Source: Patiria pectinifera (taxonomy: Eukaryota; Echinodermata; Asteroidea; Valvatida; Asterinidae). Taken from it: a DNA stretch of 64,000 nt. Below the pieces are notes generated by a model. That model searched no databases, was not told the origin of the DNA, and was given only the letters and a program-made list of their open reading frames with translations. Positions 1 through 11,598 of the stretch are shown here, one piece after another. The position numbers were made by a program, and so were the translations under genes. The stretch is from contig CM057129.1 of the NCBI GenBank assembly GCA_029964075.1, positions 24,667,430-24,731,429 on the forward strand. Direction: 5' to 3'. The number at the start of each line of letters is the position of its first letter. Positions within the stretch are counted from its first letter, which is position 1.

Positions 1-705
1 GTTCACATTGTGGAATGTGATACATAGGTGCTGACGGTACGAGCAGCGAACAAGATTCGAGCAGGGAGGATCAAGCAACGACGTTTGGGTCAAACTTCTG
101 TGGAACCCGGGTGCATCAAATTTCAAGGGGGCACTAAATACAGTATAACAGTGCAGTTTTTTAGATTCTAAGAATTCAGATGGGTAGAGGAACAGATATT
201 CCAGGTCGGGGCTGTGCTGTGGCTCCCTTAGTTACGCTACCGGGGAGAAGGGAGAACAATCACAATAAACTCACACGAATTAGACTGAACATTTTGTACG
301 CTGTACATGTACATTTATGTTACGGTGATTAAACCGACCTTAAACTTTCTATAAAAAAAAATTCCCCATTAGACGTACATTCTAAATCATTAATATTCAA
401 TACATAGGGCCTAAGATAATTTTCGGTTAACCTACCAAAATAAAATCACTCCAATCGTGTGCTTTGATTGGTTTCATAAAACTGACCGAAAAAGACTAAT
501 GTCAAGATATCGTTGATTAAAAAAAACGACTTCAAATTATTTCAGTTTATACTCGCAGGGGATTTTTTTAATCTGCGGAATATATTTCTCTAGAGTCTTA
601 AGAAAACTTTAGTCAGTAGGCCTTTCAGGAGGAGGAGTCAGTTGAGACTGAGATTTTGTCTCGTCCTAACGCTCCTGGTGCTACAAAAAACACAGGGGAA
701 TCATT
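1..705. other. 3' flank of receptor fragment, duplicate of 2970-4210
   Basis: No gene is seen here. The segment matches the 3' flank of the next receptor gene (about 2970-3005 plus 3267-4210) in order and orientation. Shared blocks include the one around TTCACATTGTG, CAAGGGGGCACTAAA and the run before the stop codon. The receptor fragment and the intact minus-strand receptor therefore arose by tandem duplication that included downstream DNA. The stretch at 180-240 ends in a CTTAGTTACGCTACCGG block, matched at about 3508-3522 by CAGTTACACCACTGG, which looks like an old transposon end. Confidence 0.6.
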
Positions 706-1170
706 TTATCTAGATCTGATCTTACGGAGGCATCCAGAAGGTTCAGGGATCATGTGGTACCGGCACAGCAACATGTGACGGAACACCTCCTTGAAGTGTG
801 GGTGTTTGGCCCCGTAGATGATCGGGTTGACAGCGCTGTTGAAGATGATGATTGTCGCGGTCCAAGGAATGACCGGGTCGCTGGGTGGTATCATCAGGGC
901 GATGGCGTAGGGGGCCAGGCAAAGGACGAATGCACAGACCACGTAGAACAGGTTCTTAGTGATTTCCACCTGTCGCTTACTGAAGCTGGCCGGTGAGTTC
1001 CCGGTGCTGGCGAAGGTGGAGTTTGTTGTATCGGCTAGCTCCACACCCTCACCCGACAACTTCTTCATGTGGCCGGTGATGTGGCGATAGATCTTGAAGT
1101 AGCACACGAAGAGAATGATCAACGGGATGGGATAGACGAGGACAGAGCCGAGCAAACTCAAGAGATCGCG
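706..1170 (-). pseudogene. Class A GPCR fragment (TM5 to C-terminus), moody/Tre1-like
   Basis: A 5'-truncated copy of the receptor at 4214-5398. It begins inside TM5 (LLGSVLVYPIPLIILF) and continues through intracellular loop 3, the KRQVEITKNLFYVV start of TM6, TM7 with NPIIYG, and the family C-tail ending EPSGCLRKIRSR with a TAA stop at 706-708. Similarity to the intact gene stops near 1170, after GAGATCGC, where a 21-bp satellite array begins. TM1-TM4, the N-terminus and the promoter are gone. What remains is open and only lightly diverged, so the loss may be recent. It cannot encode a working receptor on its own. Confidence 0.85.
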
Positions 1171-2225
1171 AGGGCGATGGCGATTCGTTCGCACAAATTA
1201 CTAATTCGTTCCTACGAATTACTAATTCGTTCGCACGAATTACAAATTCGTTCGCACAAATTACAAATTCGTTCGCACGAATTACTAATCCGTTCGCACG
1301 AATTAATTATTCGTTCGCACGAATTAGTAATTCGTTCGAACCAATTACTAATTCTTGGGAACGAATTAGTAATTTGTTCGCACGAATTACTAATTCGTTC
1401 GCACGAATTACTAATTCGTTCGCACGAATTGCTAATTCGTTCGCACGAATTGCTTATTCGTTCCCACGAATTACCAAGTTGTTCCCACGAATTACTGACA
1501 GGTTCCCGGATGCACGAGTTAGCAATTCGTTCCCACGAATTAGGAAATCGTGCGAACGAAATAGCAATTCTTGCGAACGAAATAGTAATTTGTGGGAACG
1601 AAGAAGTAATTCGTGCGAACGAATTAGCAATTCGTGCGAACGAAATAGTAATTCGTGCGAACGAATTAGTAATTCGTGCGAACGAAATAGTAATTCGTGC
1701 AAACGAATTAGTAATTCGTGGGAACGAAATAGTAATTCATGTGAACAAATTAGTAATTCGTGCGAACGAATTAGCAATTCGTGCAAACGAAATTGGAATT
1801 CGTGCGAACGAATTAGCAAATGCCAAAAAAAATTCCACCCTGTCCCTTCTCGGGCTTCATAAATTAGCAATTCGTGGGGTCGAAATAGCAATTTGTGTGA
1901 ACGAAATAGCAATTCGTGCGAACGAATTAGTAATTCGTGCGAACAAATTAGGAATTCGTGCAAACGAAATAGGAATTCGTGCGAACGAATTACTAATTCG
2001 TTTGAACGAATTACTAATTCGTTCCCACGAATTAGTAATTCGTGCGCACGAATTAGGAATTCCTGCGAACGAAATAGCAATTCGTACGAACGAATTAGGA
2101 ATTCGTGCGAACGAAATAGCAATTCGTTCGAACGAATTAGCAATTCGTGCGAACGAATTAGTTTTTCATGCGAACGAAAAGGAAATTTAAAAAAAATTCC
2201 ACCCTTTCCCTACCCGGGCTTCATA
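1171..2225. repeat. Mirrored 21-bp satellite array (about 1 kb)
   Basis: About 45 degenerate copies of a 21-bp unit. In the left part (to about 1500) the unit reads AATTACTAATTCGTTCGCAC. From about 1540 it reads as the reverse complement, CGTGCGAACGAATTAGTAA, and after 1990 the polarity is mixed. The core CGAATTAnTAATTCG is itself palindromic. In the middle, units ending AAATAG and AATTAG alternate, giving a 42-bp higher-order period. Two non-satellite tails with TTCCACCCT and CGGGCTTCAT lie at 1826-1861 and 2192-2225, so there may be two joined elements. Because 21 is a multiple of three, several frames stay open; none is a credible gene. Confidence 0.85.
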
Positions 2226-2515
2226 CAAACCTATTATTTATATATAATTTTTGCACACTTTTTTTATTTATATATAATTTATTTGAAAACTTATTATTTA
2301 TATATCATTTTTTGCCTACTTCATTTATTTATATATAATTTATGGTACCTCATTATTTTTATCTAATTTTTAGCAGTGGCAAATAAATTTATTTACATAT
2401 AATGCAAACTGCCAAACAGTTATTTACATATAATTGTCCGGAAAACTGAATTATATAATAAATAATGAATTATATATAAATAATTTTGTTAAATAATTCA
2501 TTTACACATGGCGCC
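2226..2515. repeat. AT-rich degenerate tandem repeat
   Basis: A low-complexity stretch built on recurring TTATTTATATATAATTT blocks spaced roughly 40-55 bases apart. It joins the 21-bp array on its left to the 42-bp array on its right. No gene or RNA is seen. Confidence 0.7.
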
Positions 2516-2539
2516 TCATAGAAAACGTGTTCGCGCGCC

Positions 2540-2925
2540 CACGCGCTCGCAGAAATCTGCGATAAAATGTGCGACATCGCAGAAATCTGCGCAGAAATCT
2601 GCGATAAAATGTGCGACGTCGCAGAAATCTGCGCAGATTTCTGCGATAAAATGTGCGACATCGCAGAAATCTGCGCAGAAATCTGCGATAAAATGTGCAA
2701 CATCGCAGAAATCTGCGCAGATTTCTGCGATAAAATGTGCAACATCGCAGAAATCTGCGCAGAAATGTGCGATAAAATATGCGACATCGCAGAAATCTGC
2801 GCAGAAATGTGCGATAAAATGTGCGACATCGCAGAAATCTGCGCAGATTTCTGCGATAAAATGTGCGACATCGCAGAAATCTGCGCAGAAATCTTGATGT
2901 GTGATGTCCCTTCAGGGCCACCATA
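2540..2925. repeat. 42-bp satellite array with a transposon-like right end
   Basis: About eight copies of a 42-bp unit made of GCAGAAATCTGCGC, then AGAAATCTGCGATAAA, then ATGTGCGACATC. AGAAATCT and AGATTTCT alternate, so units can pair with each other. The right end (about 2902-2925) is the motif GATGTCCCTTCAGGGCCACC plus ATA. That is the same terminus carried by the 590-bp inverted-repeat element at 47577-48166, whose own 42-bp units share the backbone TGCGCA, GCGATAAA and GACATC. No matching left terminus is visible near 2500, so this copy is probably truncated. Reading frames across it are by-products of the period. Confidence 0.8.
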
Positions 2926-4213
2926 GTCACCTATTTCTTCGCCCTTCAATACATGTGACGGTGGGTAGAGCGACGGTTCACATTGTGCAATGTGATGCAT
3001 GGGTGTCAGGGGCGGATCTAGCTTTCATAACAGGGGGGGGGTTGATATGAAGTTGGAGGGGGTTGAGTGAAGGTGTGCCGATGACATCTACGATGCTTTC
3101 TCCTACATTCCAAGGCAATCTGAGAATACATTTAGGAACTTTAGCATTCCATTGATTGTTTTTGGACACATATACTAGTTGTTTTGGCCCCATATACTAG
3201 TTTCATTACATAGTCAACGGATGAACGGGGGGCGGGGGTGCTACCCCAGCTCCTAGATCCGCTACTGGGTGCTGACGAGCAACGCACAGGATTTGGGCAG
3301 AGAGGAGCAATGACGTCACTAGGGTCAAACTTTTGCGGTACCTGGGGGTGCATCAATTTTCAAGGGGGCACTAAAGGCAAATGAAATGTATCATTTCATT
3401 AGTTTAGTATAATTTGTTTCGATTCAAGATTTAAAATGGGTAGGGGAACGGATATCCGCGGGAGGGGGGGGGCACGTCCACCCCCTGCGGCCCCCCCCCC
3501 CTCCCCCAGTTACACCACTGGGGAGAAGCGAGGAAAATCACAATAAACACACATTTATTAGACGTAACGTTTTGTACGCTGTACATGTATATTGATGTTA
3601 AGTCCTTTAAGTCATTTATACAGCCCTTTAACTTTCTATTAAAAAAATTGTAGTAGCATTTACAAGCGTTTACTCTTTTTTACATAATGTGACCTAAAAG
3701 TTCGTCTTTACAAATACACGTGCAGGAAAGCATGCAGGCAAAAGATGGAAACTAGATTCTTAATACAATTATTGTACATACTTAATAGTAATTGTACATT
3801 GATATATGAAATTGTCGAGATGACACCTGTACATGTATTAATAAATTGGTTCATCAGATGACACTTGTTATTCTACACTTTTAGGCTTCGGCATACAAAC
3901 ATATGGCTTTTTCAATTTCACTTCAAAAAGTTATCTGCATAATAATGTCAATATTATAGGCATATCTTCTTTTTCGACGAGACGTACATGCTAAATCATT
4001 AATATTTAATACGTCAGAGAATTGTATTCTACTCATGTGTAATATTTAATGGTTTCATGAAACCGACAGGAAAAAAATACTTCAGAAACATGTCAGTTGC
4101 TTGCATAAGAGTTTTTTTAATCTGCAGAATCTATTTCTCTACAGTCATTTCCAGGAGAGTTGTTTGTCTCATTCTCACACTCCTGATGCTGTGAATAGCA
4201 TCTGGGTAGCATC
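2926..4213. other. Intergenic: duplicated receptor 3' flank
   Basis: This repeats 1-705 and continues to the stop codon of the receptor at 4214. The copy is interrupted by a small inverted-repeat insertion (3006-3266). Poly-G and poly-C runs at 3460-3505 mark a decayed transposon end. No gene is seen. Confidence 0.6.
3006..3266. mobile_element. Small inverted-repeat transposon (MITE), 261 bp
   Basis: Ends with inverted GGCGGATCTAG (left) and CTAGATCCGC (right). It is flanked by GGGTG on both sides (3001-3005 and 3267-3271). The paralogous site at about 30 reads CATAGGTGCTGACGG without the insert, which supports a clean insertion after the flank duplicated. It carries no coding capacity. The CAGGGGCGGATC-type end resembles hAT-derived MITEs, but a 5-bp duplication would be short for hAT, so the superfamily is left open. 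Confidence 0.7.
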
Positions 4214-5398
4214 TTATCTAGATCTGATCTTACGGAGGCATCCAGAAGGTTCAGGGATCATGTGGTACCGGCACCGCAACATGTGACGGAACACCTCCTT
4301 GAAGTGTGGGTGTTTGGCCCCGTAGATGATCGGGTTGACAGCGCTGTTGAAGATGATGATCATCCCAGTCCAAGGAATGACCGGGTCGCTGGGTGGTATC
4401 ATCAGGGCGATGGCGAAGGGAGCCAGGCAAGCAACGAAGGCACAGACCACGTAGAACAGGTTCTTAGTGATTTCCACCTGTCGCTTACTGAAGCTGGCCG
4501 GTCGGTTCCTGGTGAGTCGCTTGGTGCTGGCGGTGGAGGAATTTGATGTCTCGGCTAGCTCCACACCTTTACCAGACAACTTCTTCATGTGGTTGGTGAT
4601 GTGGCGATAGATCTTGAAGTAGCACACGAAGAGGATGATCAACGGGATGGGATACATGAGGGCAGAGCCGAGCAAACTGAAGAGATCGCTAGTCTCATGG
4701 GAAGTGTCTTGTGTGCAAGTCTTGTACTTCTCGGAGTAGCCCCACTTGCCGATACCAAACAGGGGAAAACTACACACCAGAGCCGGGTAACCCCACGTGA
4801 AGACCAGCATTGCCGCAATCTTCTTCGGAGTGTAGACAGATCTGTAAGTTTTAGAAGATTTTGTGATGAGGACGAACCGATTGATGGCTATCAGAGCAAG
4901 GTTCATGATGCTGCAGGCCAGGCTAGTATAGAACAGACCTGCCATCACTGAGCAAACGATTAGCGGCAACGGCCAGCCATTCATGCTAAACAGCGCCAAC
5001 GCTGTGAACGGAGCAGTGCTGCATGTCACCAAGTCAGCAACGGCCAAGTTGACGACAAAGGCATTGGTGCGGGTTTGAAGTTTTCTCGACAGAATGACAG
5101 CCAGGATGACCATGAAGTTCCCAGAGAAGCCAACGACTGCCACGAGGCTGTAGACGCAGCCGATGATGATCCGCTGTACGGGGTCTTCAAAGCGAAAGTT
5201 GCGACCGTCACCTTGAGTCGTGGTCTCCATCATTGCTGTAGTTGTCATGTTCGAATTGACACTGACACTGGTTGCGTCAAGTGCGTCAGATGTCGTGAAA
5301 TCAGATGACAGAAAATCGGACGACATGTTGCTAACGAATGTCATGTTTTCTGGTACCATTGTCGTGGCCATTTCGCTTGTCACAGTGAACATATTCAT
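4214..5398 (-). CDS. Class A GPCR, moody/Tre1-like orphan receptor, 394 aa
   Basis: A single-exon seven-transmembrane receptor, start ATG at 5396-5398. The extracellular N-terminus is Ser/Thr-rich with sequons at N18, N24 and N50 and the cluster signature TTQGDGR plus FRFED just before TM1. TM1 carries the conserved GN (N94), TM2 has NLAVAD, and TM3 ends in NRF instead of DRY. Cysteines before TM3 (VCSVMAG) and in loop 2 (YKTCTQD) can form the usual disulfide. TM6 has CLAP and TM7 NPIIYG, followed by a basic Cys-containing tail (HPHFKEVFRHMLRCRYH). NRY/NRF in place of DRY together with a proline-rich loop fits the moody/Tre1 group or melatonin-like receptors. The ligand is unknown. A tandem paralogue lies downstream at 706. 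Confidence 0.85.
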   Translation of the reverse strand: MNMFTVTSEMATTMVPENMTFVSNMSSDFLSSDFTTSDALDATSVSVNSNMTTTAMMETTTQGDGRNFRFEDPVQRIIIGCVYSLVAVVGFSGNFMVILAVILSRKLQTRTNAFVVNLAVADLVTCSTAPFTALALFSMNGWPLPLIVCSVMAGLFYTSLACSIMNLALIAINRFVLITKSSKTYRSVYTPKKIAAMLVFTWGYPALVCSFPLFGIGKWGYSEKYKTCTQDTSHETSDLFSLLGSALMYPIPLIILFVCYFKIYRHITNHMKKLSGKGVELAETSNSSTASTKRLTRNRPASFSKRQVEITKNLFYVVCAFVACLAPFAIALMIPPSDPVIPWTGMIIIFNSAVNPIIYGAKHPHFKEVFRHMLRCRYHMIPEPSGCLRKIRSR

Positions 5399-8300
5399 CT
5401 CTTGATGGTGAGATCAGTGGATGCTGCTACAGTGAGTGTTCGTCGTTGATTGTCGGTGATTCAGAGCAACCGTCCTGTATTTCAGCAACCACCCTGTCAC
5501 AAGCAGGAAATGAAACCAAATGTTTAATATTTAAATGAAGATTCAAGTACTCTTTATTTATTTATTTAACTATTGTTTGGTTTTCGCCAGAAACAAAAGT
5601 ATGATTCAAAACTGATTTTTTTTTAAGGGGGGGGGGGGGGTTGGACTTCCTTTCTAAAACGTTTCCAAGTATTGTTTAGTTTATTTATTTAATTATTTTT
5701 TGTATTTAGCAAGAGACAAAAGGATGATTCAAAGCTGCTTTTTGTTTAGGAACGTTGGTAAAAAGTCAAACCGGCACATAAGTCATACAAGAAAAATAAA
5801 AGCGAATCCACATCTGATAAAAACACAAGAAGCGATGTAAAGTAAATCAATACGACAGGACATGCCCTTTTAAACTCTCTACTGATTTGGATGGATTTTG
5901 CACCCACGACTAAACTGTGCAGGTTTGCAGAAAGTTGTGCATATGACATCATCGCCCAACTTACGACACAGGAATTCGGCAAGTCACTATACGTTTCGAT
6001 GCCAATGACATATTTTGTTTTGGGCTCATAAAGGAAACGTACGAGAGAGTGTGCAAGTCCGGGAAAATTCATGTAAATACAGAATAGGAATGTTAACTTA
6101 TTTTGCCCGGGTTATCACCGCGCAAAGGAAATTCGGAGAACAAAATGCTGGTCCTCATAATTTGAGGCGTTAGAGCAGTGGTCGTCATTTCAGTCACACG
6201 TGTTTGCTTTCAAAACGTTCTTGCAGTGCATGCTCACTTGTGCAAACCCGACCAGAAACCGACTTCGGGTCGGGTCGGGTCGGTGTGTCCATGCATGTCC
6301 ATCTTTTCTTGATGTGGCTCAAATTTCTTACTTGAAATAATACAGACAAGGTCATAAACGGCTGCCGAGTCAGGTGTATTTTTTCACCGTTGGCTCCGTA
6401 CTATGACCAGACCTTTGAAATAAGGTAAGTAAAGGATCTAGACAATACAATTTTGTCGAAATATGTATGTATGTACACACCTTTAATTGTAACAACCGTG
6501 ATTAAGCCATTAACTTGGCAGCAGCACACTTGGGAAACTGGCTTCAACCCATAATGCGCATGTGTAAAAGCTGGCCGTAGCCAAGCAAGTCAGACGCGGC
6601 CATAGGTATATTGTGTTTGATACATTTGATGGAGGTGCACCCCATCCCACTGTGCTCCTCGAAGCTGCAACAGTGCAACTTAATCACATCAGTAAAATAC
6701 AGGCCATTTCATACTTTGTTTTTAAAATAACATTATTGAGGATTGTCAACAACTATTTACAGGCTGACTTACTGGAGGTTTCCGTGTCTATGGAGGCAGT
6801 GATTCAAGGACTGATCCACTTTTCCAGTCGGCAGCTGGTGGATAGGAGGAACGATACTGACTTGGTATACACAAATTTAGCAAGTGTCTCACTTCTTCAC
6901 AGCACTCAGCACTGCGGAGCGTACCAGCACGGGGCTACTAGAAATGACTTCATTCCGGCCCGTTGAGTGATTATAAACCTTTTGGTTGTGCGACTTTTAC
7001 TACCACATCTCCTTCGGAAAACCTTGGACAGACCCATTTTTATTTCAAGGGGGAAATCCCCAAAGTCACCCCCTTCTAATTATTATCACACAAATTTCTT
7101 GGCGCGCCATGATGCAAGTTAATGACCTCTTATGAGTAAGAATAATGAGGAAAACTTTGGCAAGGGAGTAAGATTTGGGAGGAAACAAAACCTCGAATTT
7201 CCGCCATGGTTTCCGCTAGAAATGCGGATGTGATAGCTTCTGGGGTCGATAGGTGTCAGAAAACAATACACTTGGACGGTAATGTCTATATTGTAAGGAT
7301 ATTACAAATGAGCTCCAAAAAAGGTTTGGGGGAAATCTCGTGGAAATTTTGCACTTGTTTATTGAAAATTTGATGCGAATACAATATGTCGAAGATAATG
7401 CAGCGCGACCTTTGTAATGGCTCAACAATTTTGAGGCTCTATGTTAATTTTGTGTGTGTGCGCATGCGTGTGTGTGTTGACTTCATTTATTGGTTGTCAT
7501 AATTATAGAGTGCTTTCGCGGGTCTGTGCTGAACATGTATCAATCAAAATTATCAAACAAACAAACAAACAAAAATCAACTTAATACTTTGTTACGTTGT
7601 TTCCAGTATTAAACCGCACTTTTAGTAAAGTTGCATCGCCAGAAGTGCTATATTTTCGAGTTCCACATATATACATTCCTTTTCTAAAGATGTATTTTTT
7701 GTTCTAGCAATTCAAGCCTTCCTCACTTTTGAGTGAGACATCGACCGAAAAAAAAACCCGGCCCGGCATGTTTATAAGTTATTAAATTCTTACTCAGTTA
7801 CAAATTTCGAATATCATTCCGTTTTCGATCGCGGGATAGGCTGGTTCCTGCCCCACAATCAGTATCGATATTGTACGAACCTGCCATGTCTGCTTCAGTT
7901 GCTAGGAGGATGTGTGTGCCCCCCCCCCCAAAAAAAAACTTCTTTTTTTTCAGAGGAATGCAGACAGCCACCCAGGAGATTTTTTTGGGCTGGAATTAAA
8001 CTATTGAAAATAATTATATCAAAAGAAAAAAATTGTTAAAGAGCATGCATGGAGAAAACAATTTTGGATAGCAAACATATATGCGTAGATCAATGATTTA
8101 AAAATCTGAAATTTAATAGTTGGAGCATGGAGAATTTCTCCATGGTTGGAGCAAAGGATCGAGTGGGGTGGGCCTAGGCCTATAGCTTTGGCGGTAAATT
8201 CCATCAGCTTAACCTCTAAAACAATAACTCTGTGTCATAGGGTCAGCTTGGATAGAGTAACAGGTCACGTGGGTATGCTTTACACCATGCATGCCAGTGC

Positions 8301-8693
8301 CACGTACCGACGTGAGGCACAACACGTACTCCAACTCGGCGGAAGTATCGTAGTGTGAAACTTTATAGCATGCCCTTGGTGTGCATAATTATAGTTGTTA
8401 CGGCAGCAGACGGAGTTTTGAAAGGTACTTATTCGGGAGACAAATTGTCGACAAACTTCAGTCGGCTAAAATAAACAGAACACGACCCAACGTTTTCGAT
8501 TGTTTAAACAAGACATGACAAGCCTACTAAAGCTGGTCTGAGAGCACATCAAATTCTGTTCAGTTGATTCAGAATAGCTATTCAATGATGGAGTCTTGTC
8601 GCTTTGGTTTACACAATGGGTCGATATTATCAACCAGTCGCATGCAGAATATATGCAGAAACTGTAGTTGGTCACAAGTAACAAAAAACAGTT
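5399..8693. other. Intergenic, no supported gene
   Basis: Upstream DNA of the 4214 receptor. It holds a decayed two-copy tandem repeat of about 120 bp (5549-5632 and 5665-5750, sharing ATGATTCAAA), poly-G and poly-C runs, a short GGGTC run near 6270-6290 and a GT-rich patch at 7450-7480. Open frames at 5746-6072 and 6613-6966 show no family I recognise. No tRNA, clear promoter or splice-supported gene was seen. Confidence 0.5.
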
Positions 8694-8757
8694 AGTCAGT
8701 TGGGGAGTCAGTCAGTCAATCAGAAAGTCAGTCAGTCAGTCAATCAATCAGTCAGTC
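8694..8757. repeat. GTCA/ATCA tetranucleotide microsatellite
   Basis: Tandem tetranucleotides of the GTCA type with ATCA variants, about 15 units, slightly interrupted. Confidence 0.85.
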
Positions 8758-8907
8758 CAAAGACAGTACAAAGGTACAAAGAGCTAGGACCGTAGGCTGG
8801 CCCTTCTGGGACCAGCGAAAAATTCAGTTTTTCCATAAAGTATAATTGGTAATGTTGCGGGACAATATAACGGTAGCTTACGGGCAGTCATTAATCTCTA
8901 CATTACA

Positions 8908-9061
8908 TTAAAGGGAATATACAACATTTGCAAACATCGAAAAACAAAACTACCAAATTGTAAAGAAATACCTTACTAGGATGTTGGTAAATGGCAGTCT
9001 AAGGCATCCTGTAAAATTATGGCACCAGGTGTGAAGTAATTTTTAAGAAAAGTATTAGTTT
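8908..9061. mobile_element. Left part of an interrupted inverted-repeat transposon
   Basis: Begins TTAAAGGGAATATACAAC and matches, base for base over most of its length, the start of the intact copy at 43683-44215. It is cut at 9061 by the Penelope-like composite. The rest of the element resumes at 14158. The last 14 bases (9048-9061, AAAAGTATTAGTTT) are repeated at 14158-14171 as the target duplication of the composite. Confidence 0.8.
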
Positions 9062-9498
9062 AAATCTAAAAAATTAATGTGGCCTGACGTTGCGAACTTA
9101 GCAAGTTCTTCTTCAGAGGCTAAAACAGAAATGACAGAGGTACAAACATTAACATGGGGGTGCACACAAACATGCAGGGCTGAAAGAAGAAACACAAAAG
9201 GAGGATTAGGTGGGAAAGGTGTGGAAAGATGCAGGGGAGGGTGGATGAGAGAACAAAGGAACAAAGGGAGATGGCAAACCACAAGGGGTCTAGTGTAAAC
9301 AGGGGAGGGATCAGAAAGGGGAAGGATCAAAGGTCACAGGGAGTGGGAACGGACAAAAGAGTGTGAGAGTGATGATGATGGGGGGGGGGGGAACAGTATG
9401 GGGGTGGAAAGGGATGAAAGATGGGGAAGATGGGTAAACACAAACAAGGAAGACCAGGTGGATTATCTGTAACAGAAGACAATGGAGGAAGCAAAGGA

Positions 9499-11572
9499 TT
9501 AATCATTCCCTAGTTGGATGTTGAGACCATGTGGTTGAATAGTTCGAAGACGATTCATCCACACTTTCTCTCTGCTGAGGCGAACTGAGTCCTTGCGATG
9601 GCCAAGAGATTCAATGCCCTGCAAAATCATATCAGAAATGGAGTGGTTAGGCAGGTTGAAGTGATGACCAACAGGGGTGTCTAGTTTCTTGGTGTTGACC
9701 GTTGACCGGTGGGCATAGAAACGCTTCTTGAGCGTATTCTTAGTCTCACCTACATACTGCACTCCACAGACCCTGCAAGAAATGAGATATATGACATTAG
9801 AGGTGTTACAAGTGATGTTACCAATGGTTCTGTGGGTAGTGACAGAAGAGTGGCCAGAAAAGGAGTCAGACTCCTGGATATGAATCTGGCAGACAACACA
9901 TCTGGAACTGCACTTGAAAGTACCATGCTGGGTGGGAGGGGATGCATCTAAGGATGGGACTTCAGCTCGAACAATCAGGTCCCGTAGATTTCGAGGACGC
10001 CTGTAAGCCAATGTGGGGCCGTTGGGGATGGCGCGGGCAAGGCGATCTGAAGTATGGAGGATATGATGATTGTCATTTGTGATTTTGCGAAGGGGAGGGA
10101 GATTGGGGTGAAACGTGGTAACCAAGGGAATCATGGGTTTGGCCATGGCATCAGGGGCCTTTCCCGTGAGGGCTAGATTTCTGGGGATAGCTTTAGCTCT
10201 GGCAATGGCACGATGAACTTGGCGAGAGCTGTGACCCCTGGCCACCAAGTTGTTCCTCAGTATCTGTGTATGGCGGGAGAAATCAGAATCATTAGAACAA
10301 ATTCTTCTGAGTCTGAGTGCCTGGCTGAACGCTATGCCAGTTTTGCAGTGCCTGGGGTGACAGCTGGAGGAGTGGAGGTACTGGTGGGTGTCTGTGGGTT
10401 TGGAATACAGGTCTGTGGTTAGTGAGTTGCCTTGCTTGCGGACGGTGACATCCAGAAAGTGGGTTTGGTGAGCCGAGAACTCCGATGTGAATTTGATGGT
10501 TCTGTGGAAGGAATTGATGTGGTTAGTGAAGGTCAAGAGACTGTCCTCATCACTGGTCCAGATGAAAAAAACATCATCAATATATCTCCACCAGATCCAA
10601 GGGCGACATGGGGCCGAGGCAAGCATGCGTTCTTCGAGGTCACCCATGAAGAGGCAAGCCATGGAAGGGGCCATGCGAGTGCCCATTGCGGTGCCGTGTA
10701 CCTGTAGATAGTGTTCACCAAGGAAGGAAAAATTGTTCTTCGTTAGTATAAGTCTCATGAGGGTGCCAACATCACTGATGGGAGGAGTCGTGTGTCCTGC
10801 CTTGGCCAGAGCCAAGGAGCAAGCACGAACACCCTCCTCATGTGGGATGTTGGTGTACAGAGATGAGACGTCGAAAGTCCCAATGATGGCTGTGCTGGGA
10901 ATCTGGTCCTTGATTCCTTCAAGCTTGCGTAGGAAGTCTGGGGTGTCGTGAATGTATGACGAAATCTGTGGGACAAGGGGTTTGAGAAAACTGTCAATGA
11001 ACAGGGAGATGCGTTCCGTGGGTGAGCCATTACCGGAGATGATGGGTCTACCGGGGTTGCCAGCCTTGTGAATCTTGGGTAGAAGGTAAAATCTGGCAGT
11101 CCTACAATCACAGGGAGAAAGGAATTTGTGAGCTTTCTTGGACAACTGGTCACGTGATCGCATATCGTCAAGTACCTGTTGTATATCTCGACAGAAAGTG
11201 CCTGTGGGGTCAGAGTCAAGGCGGGTATAGTTAGTGCGATTATCCAACTGGCGGTGGGCCTCATCAATGTACTGCTGACGATCCATGATGACCACAGCTG
11301 AACCTTTATCTGCTGGCTCGATGATGATGTCGGTGCGAGAGCGCAAGGAGTTGAGAGCCAGGCGCTCCTCTCTGGGGAGATTATCATGAGTCCTGTGGGG
11401 GAAGTTGTCCGGGTTAGTGACTTGGGAATTGATAACTTGAACGTATGTCTCTATGGCTGGCACACGATTCTTGGGGGGTACCCATGAACTCTTGACTCGA
11501 AAAGGCTCAGGTTCACACGGTTCACTGTCCAGGAAAAACTCACGCAGACGGATTCTACGGTAGTATTCCGTG
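9499..11572 (-). CDS. Penelope-like reverse transcriptase with GIY-YIG endonuclease, 5'-truncated
   Basis: A frame that stays open from the palindrome spacer to a TAA-type stop at 9499-9501, about 690 codons, with no ATG near its start, so the N-terminus is missing. Numbering from the valine codon at 11463: RT motif A is FDVSSLYTNIP (D198) and the catalytic YIDD is at 294-297, within WRYIDDVFFIW. A Cys-rich patch (CSSRCVVC, about 518-525) precedes a GIY-YIG nuclease core, VIYLISC (557-563) and VQYVGET (568-574), with the following KKRFYAHR helix. RT plus C-terminal GIY-YIG defines the endonuclease-bearing Penelope-like elements. The product would copy its RNA at a nicked target. The arm is intact from here to the stop, unlike its partner. 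Confidence 0.9.
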
Positions 11573-11598
11573 AACCAGGTTCAGCTCAGCCAAGACCT

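Noticed and set aside
1069-2366. Long open frames (up to 373 codons) on both strands with repeating IRSHELL or RISNSCER words
   Set aside because: They are the 21-bp satellite read in three frames; the period is a multiple of three and stop-poor. No conserved domain and all frames are open alike.
2540-2900. CRISPR-like regular array
   Set aside because: Units are directly adjacent without unique spacers, and the DNA is animal nuclear.
2470-3000. Open frames with repeating ICAEICDKMCD or QISAMSHILS words
   Set aside because: Produced by the 42-bp array. Same reasoning as for the 21-bp array.
754-4951. Open frames antisense to the receptors (for example with VFGPVDDRVDSAVEDDD)
   Set aside because: They recur opposite every receptor copy as reverse-strand shadows of TM7 and the tail.
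5746-6072. Minus-strand open frame of 108 codons
   Set aside because: No motif, start context, splice sites or neighbour support. Could be repeat-derived.
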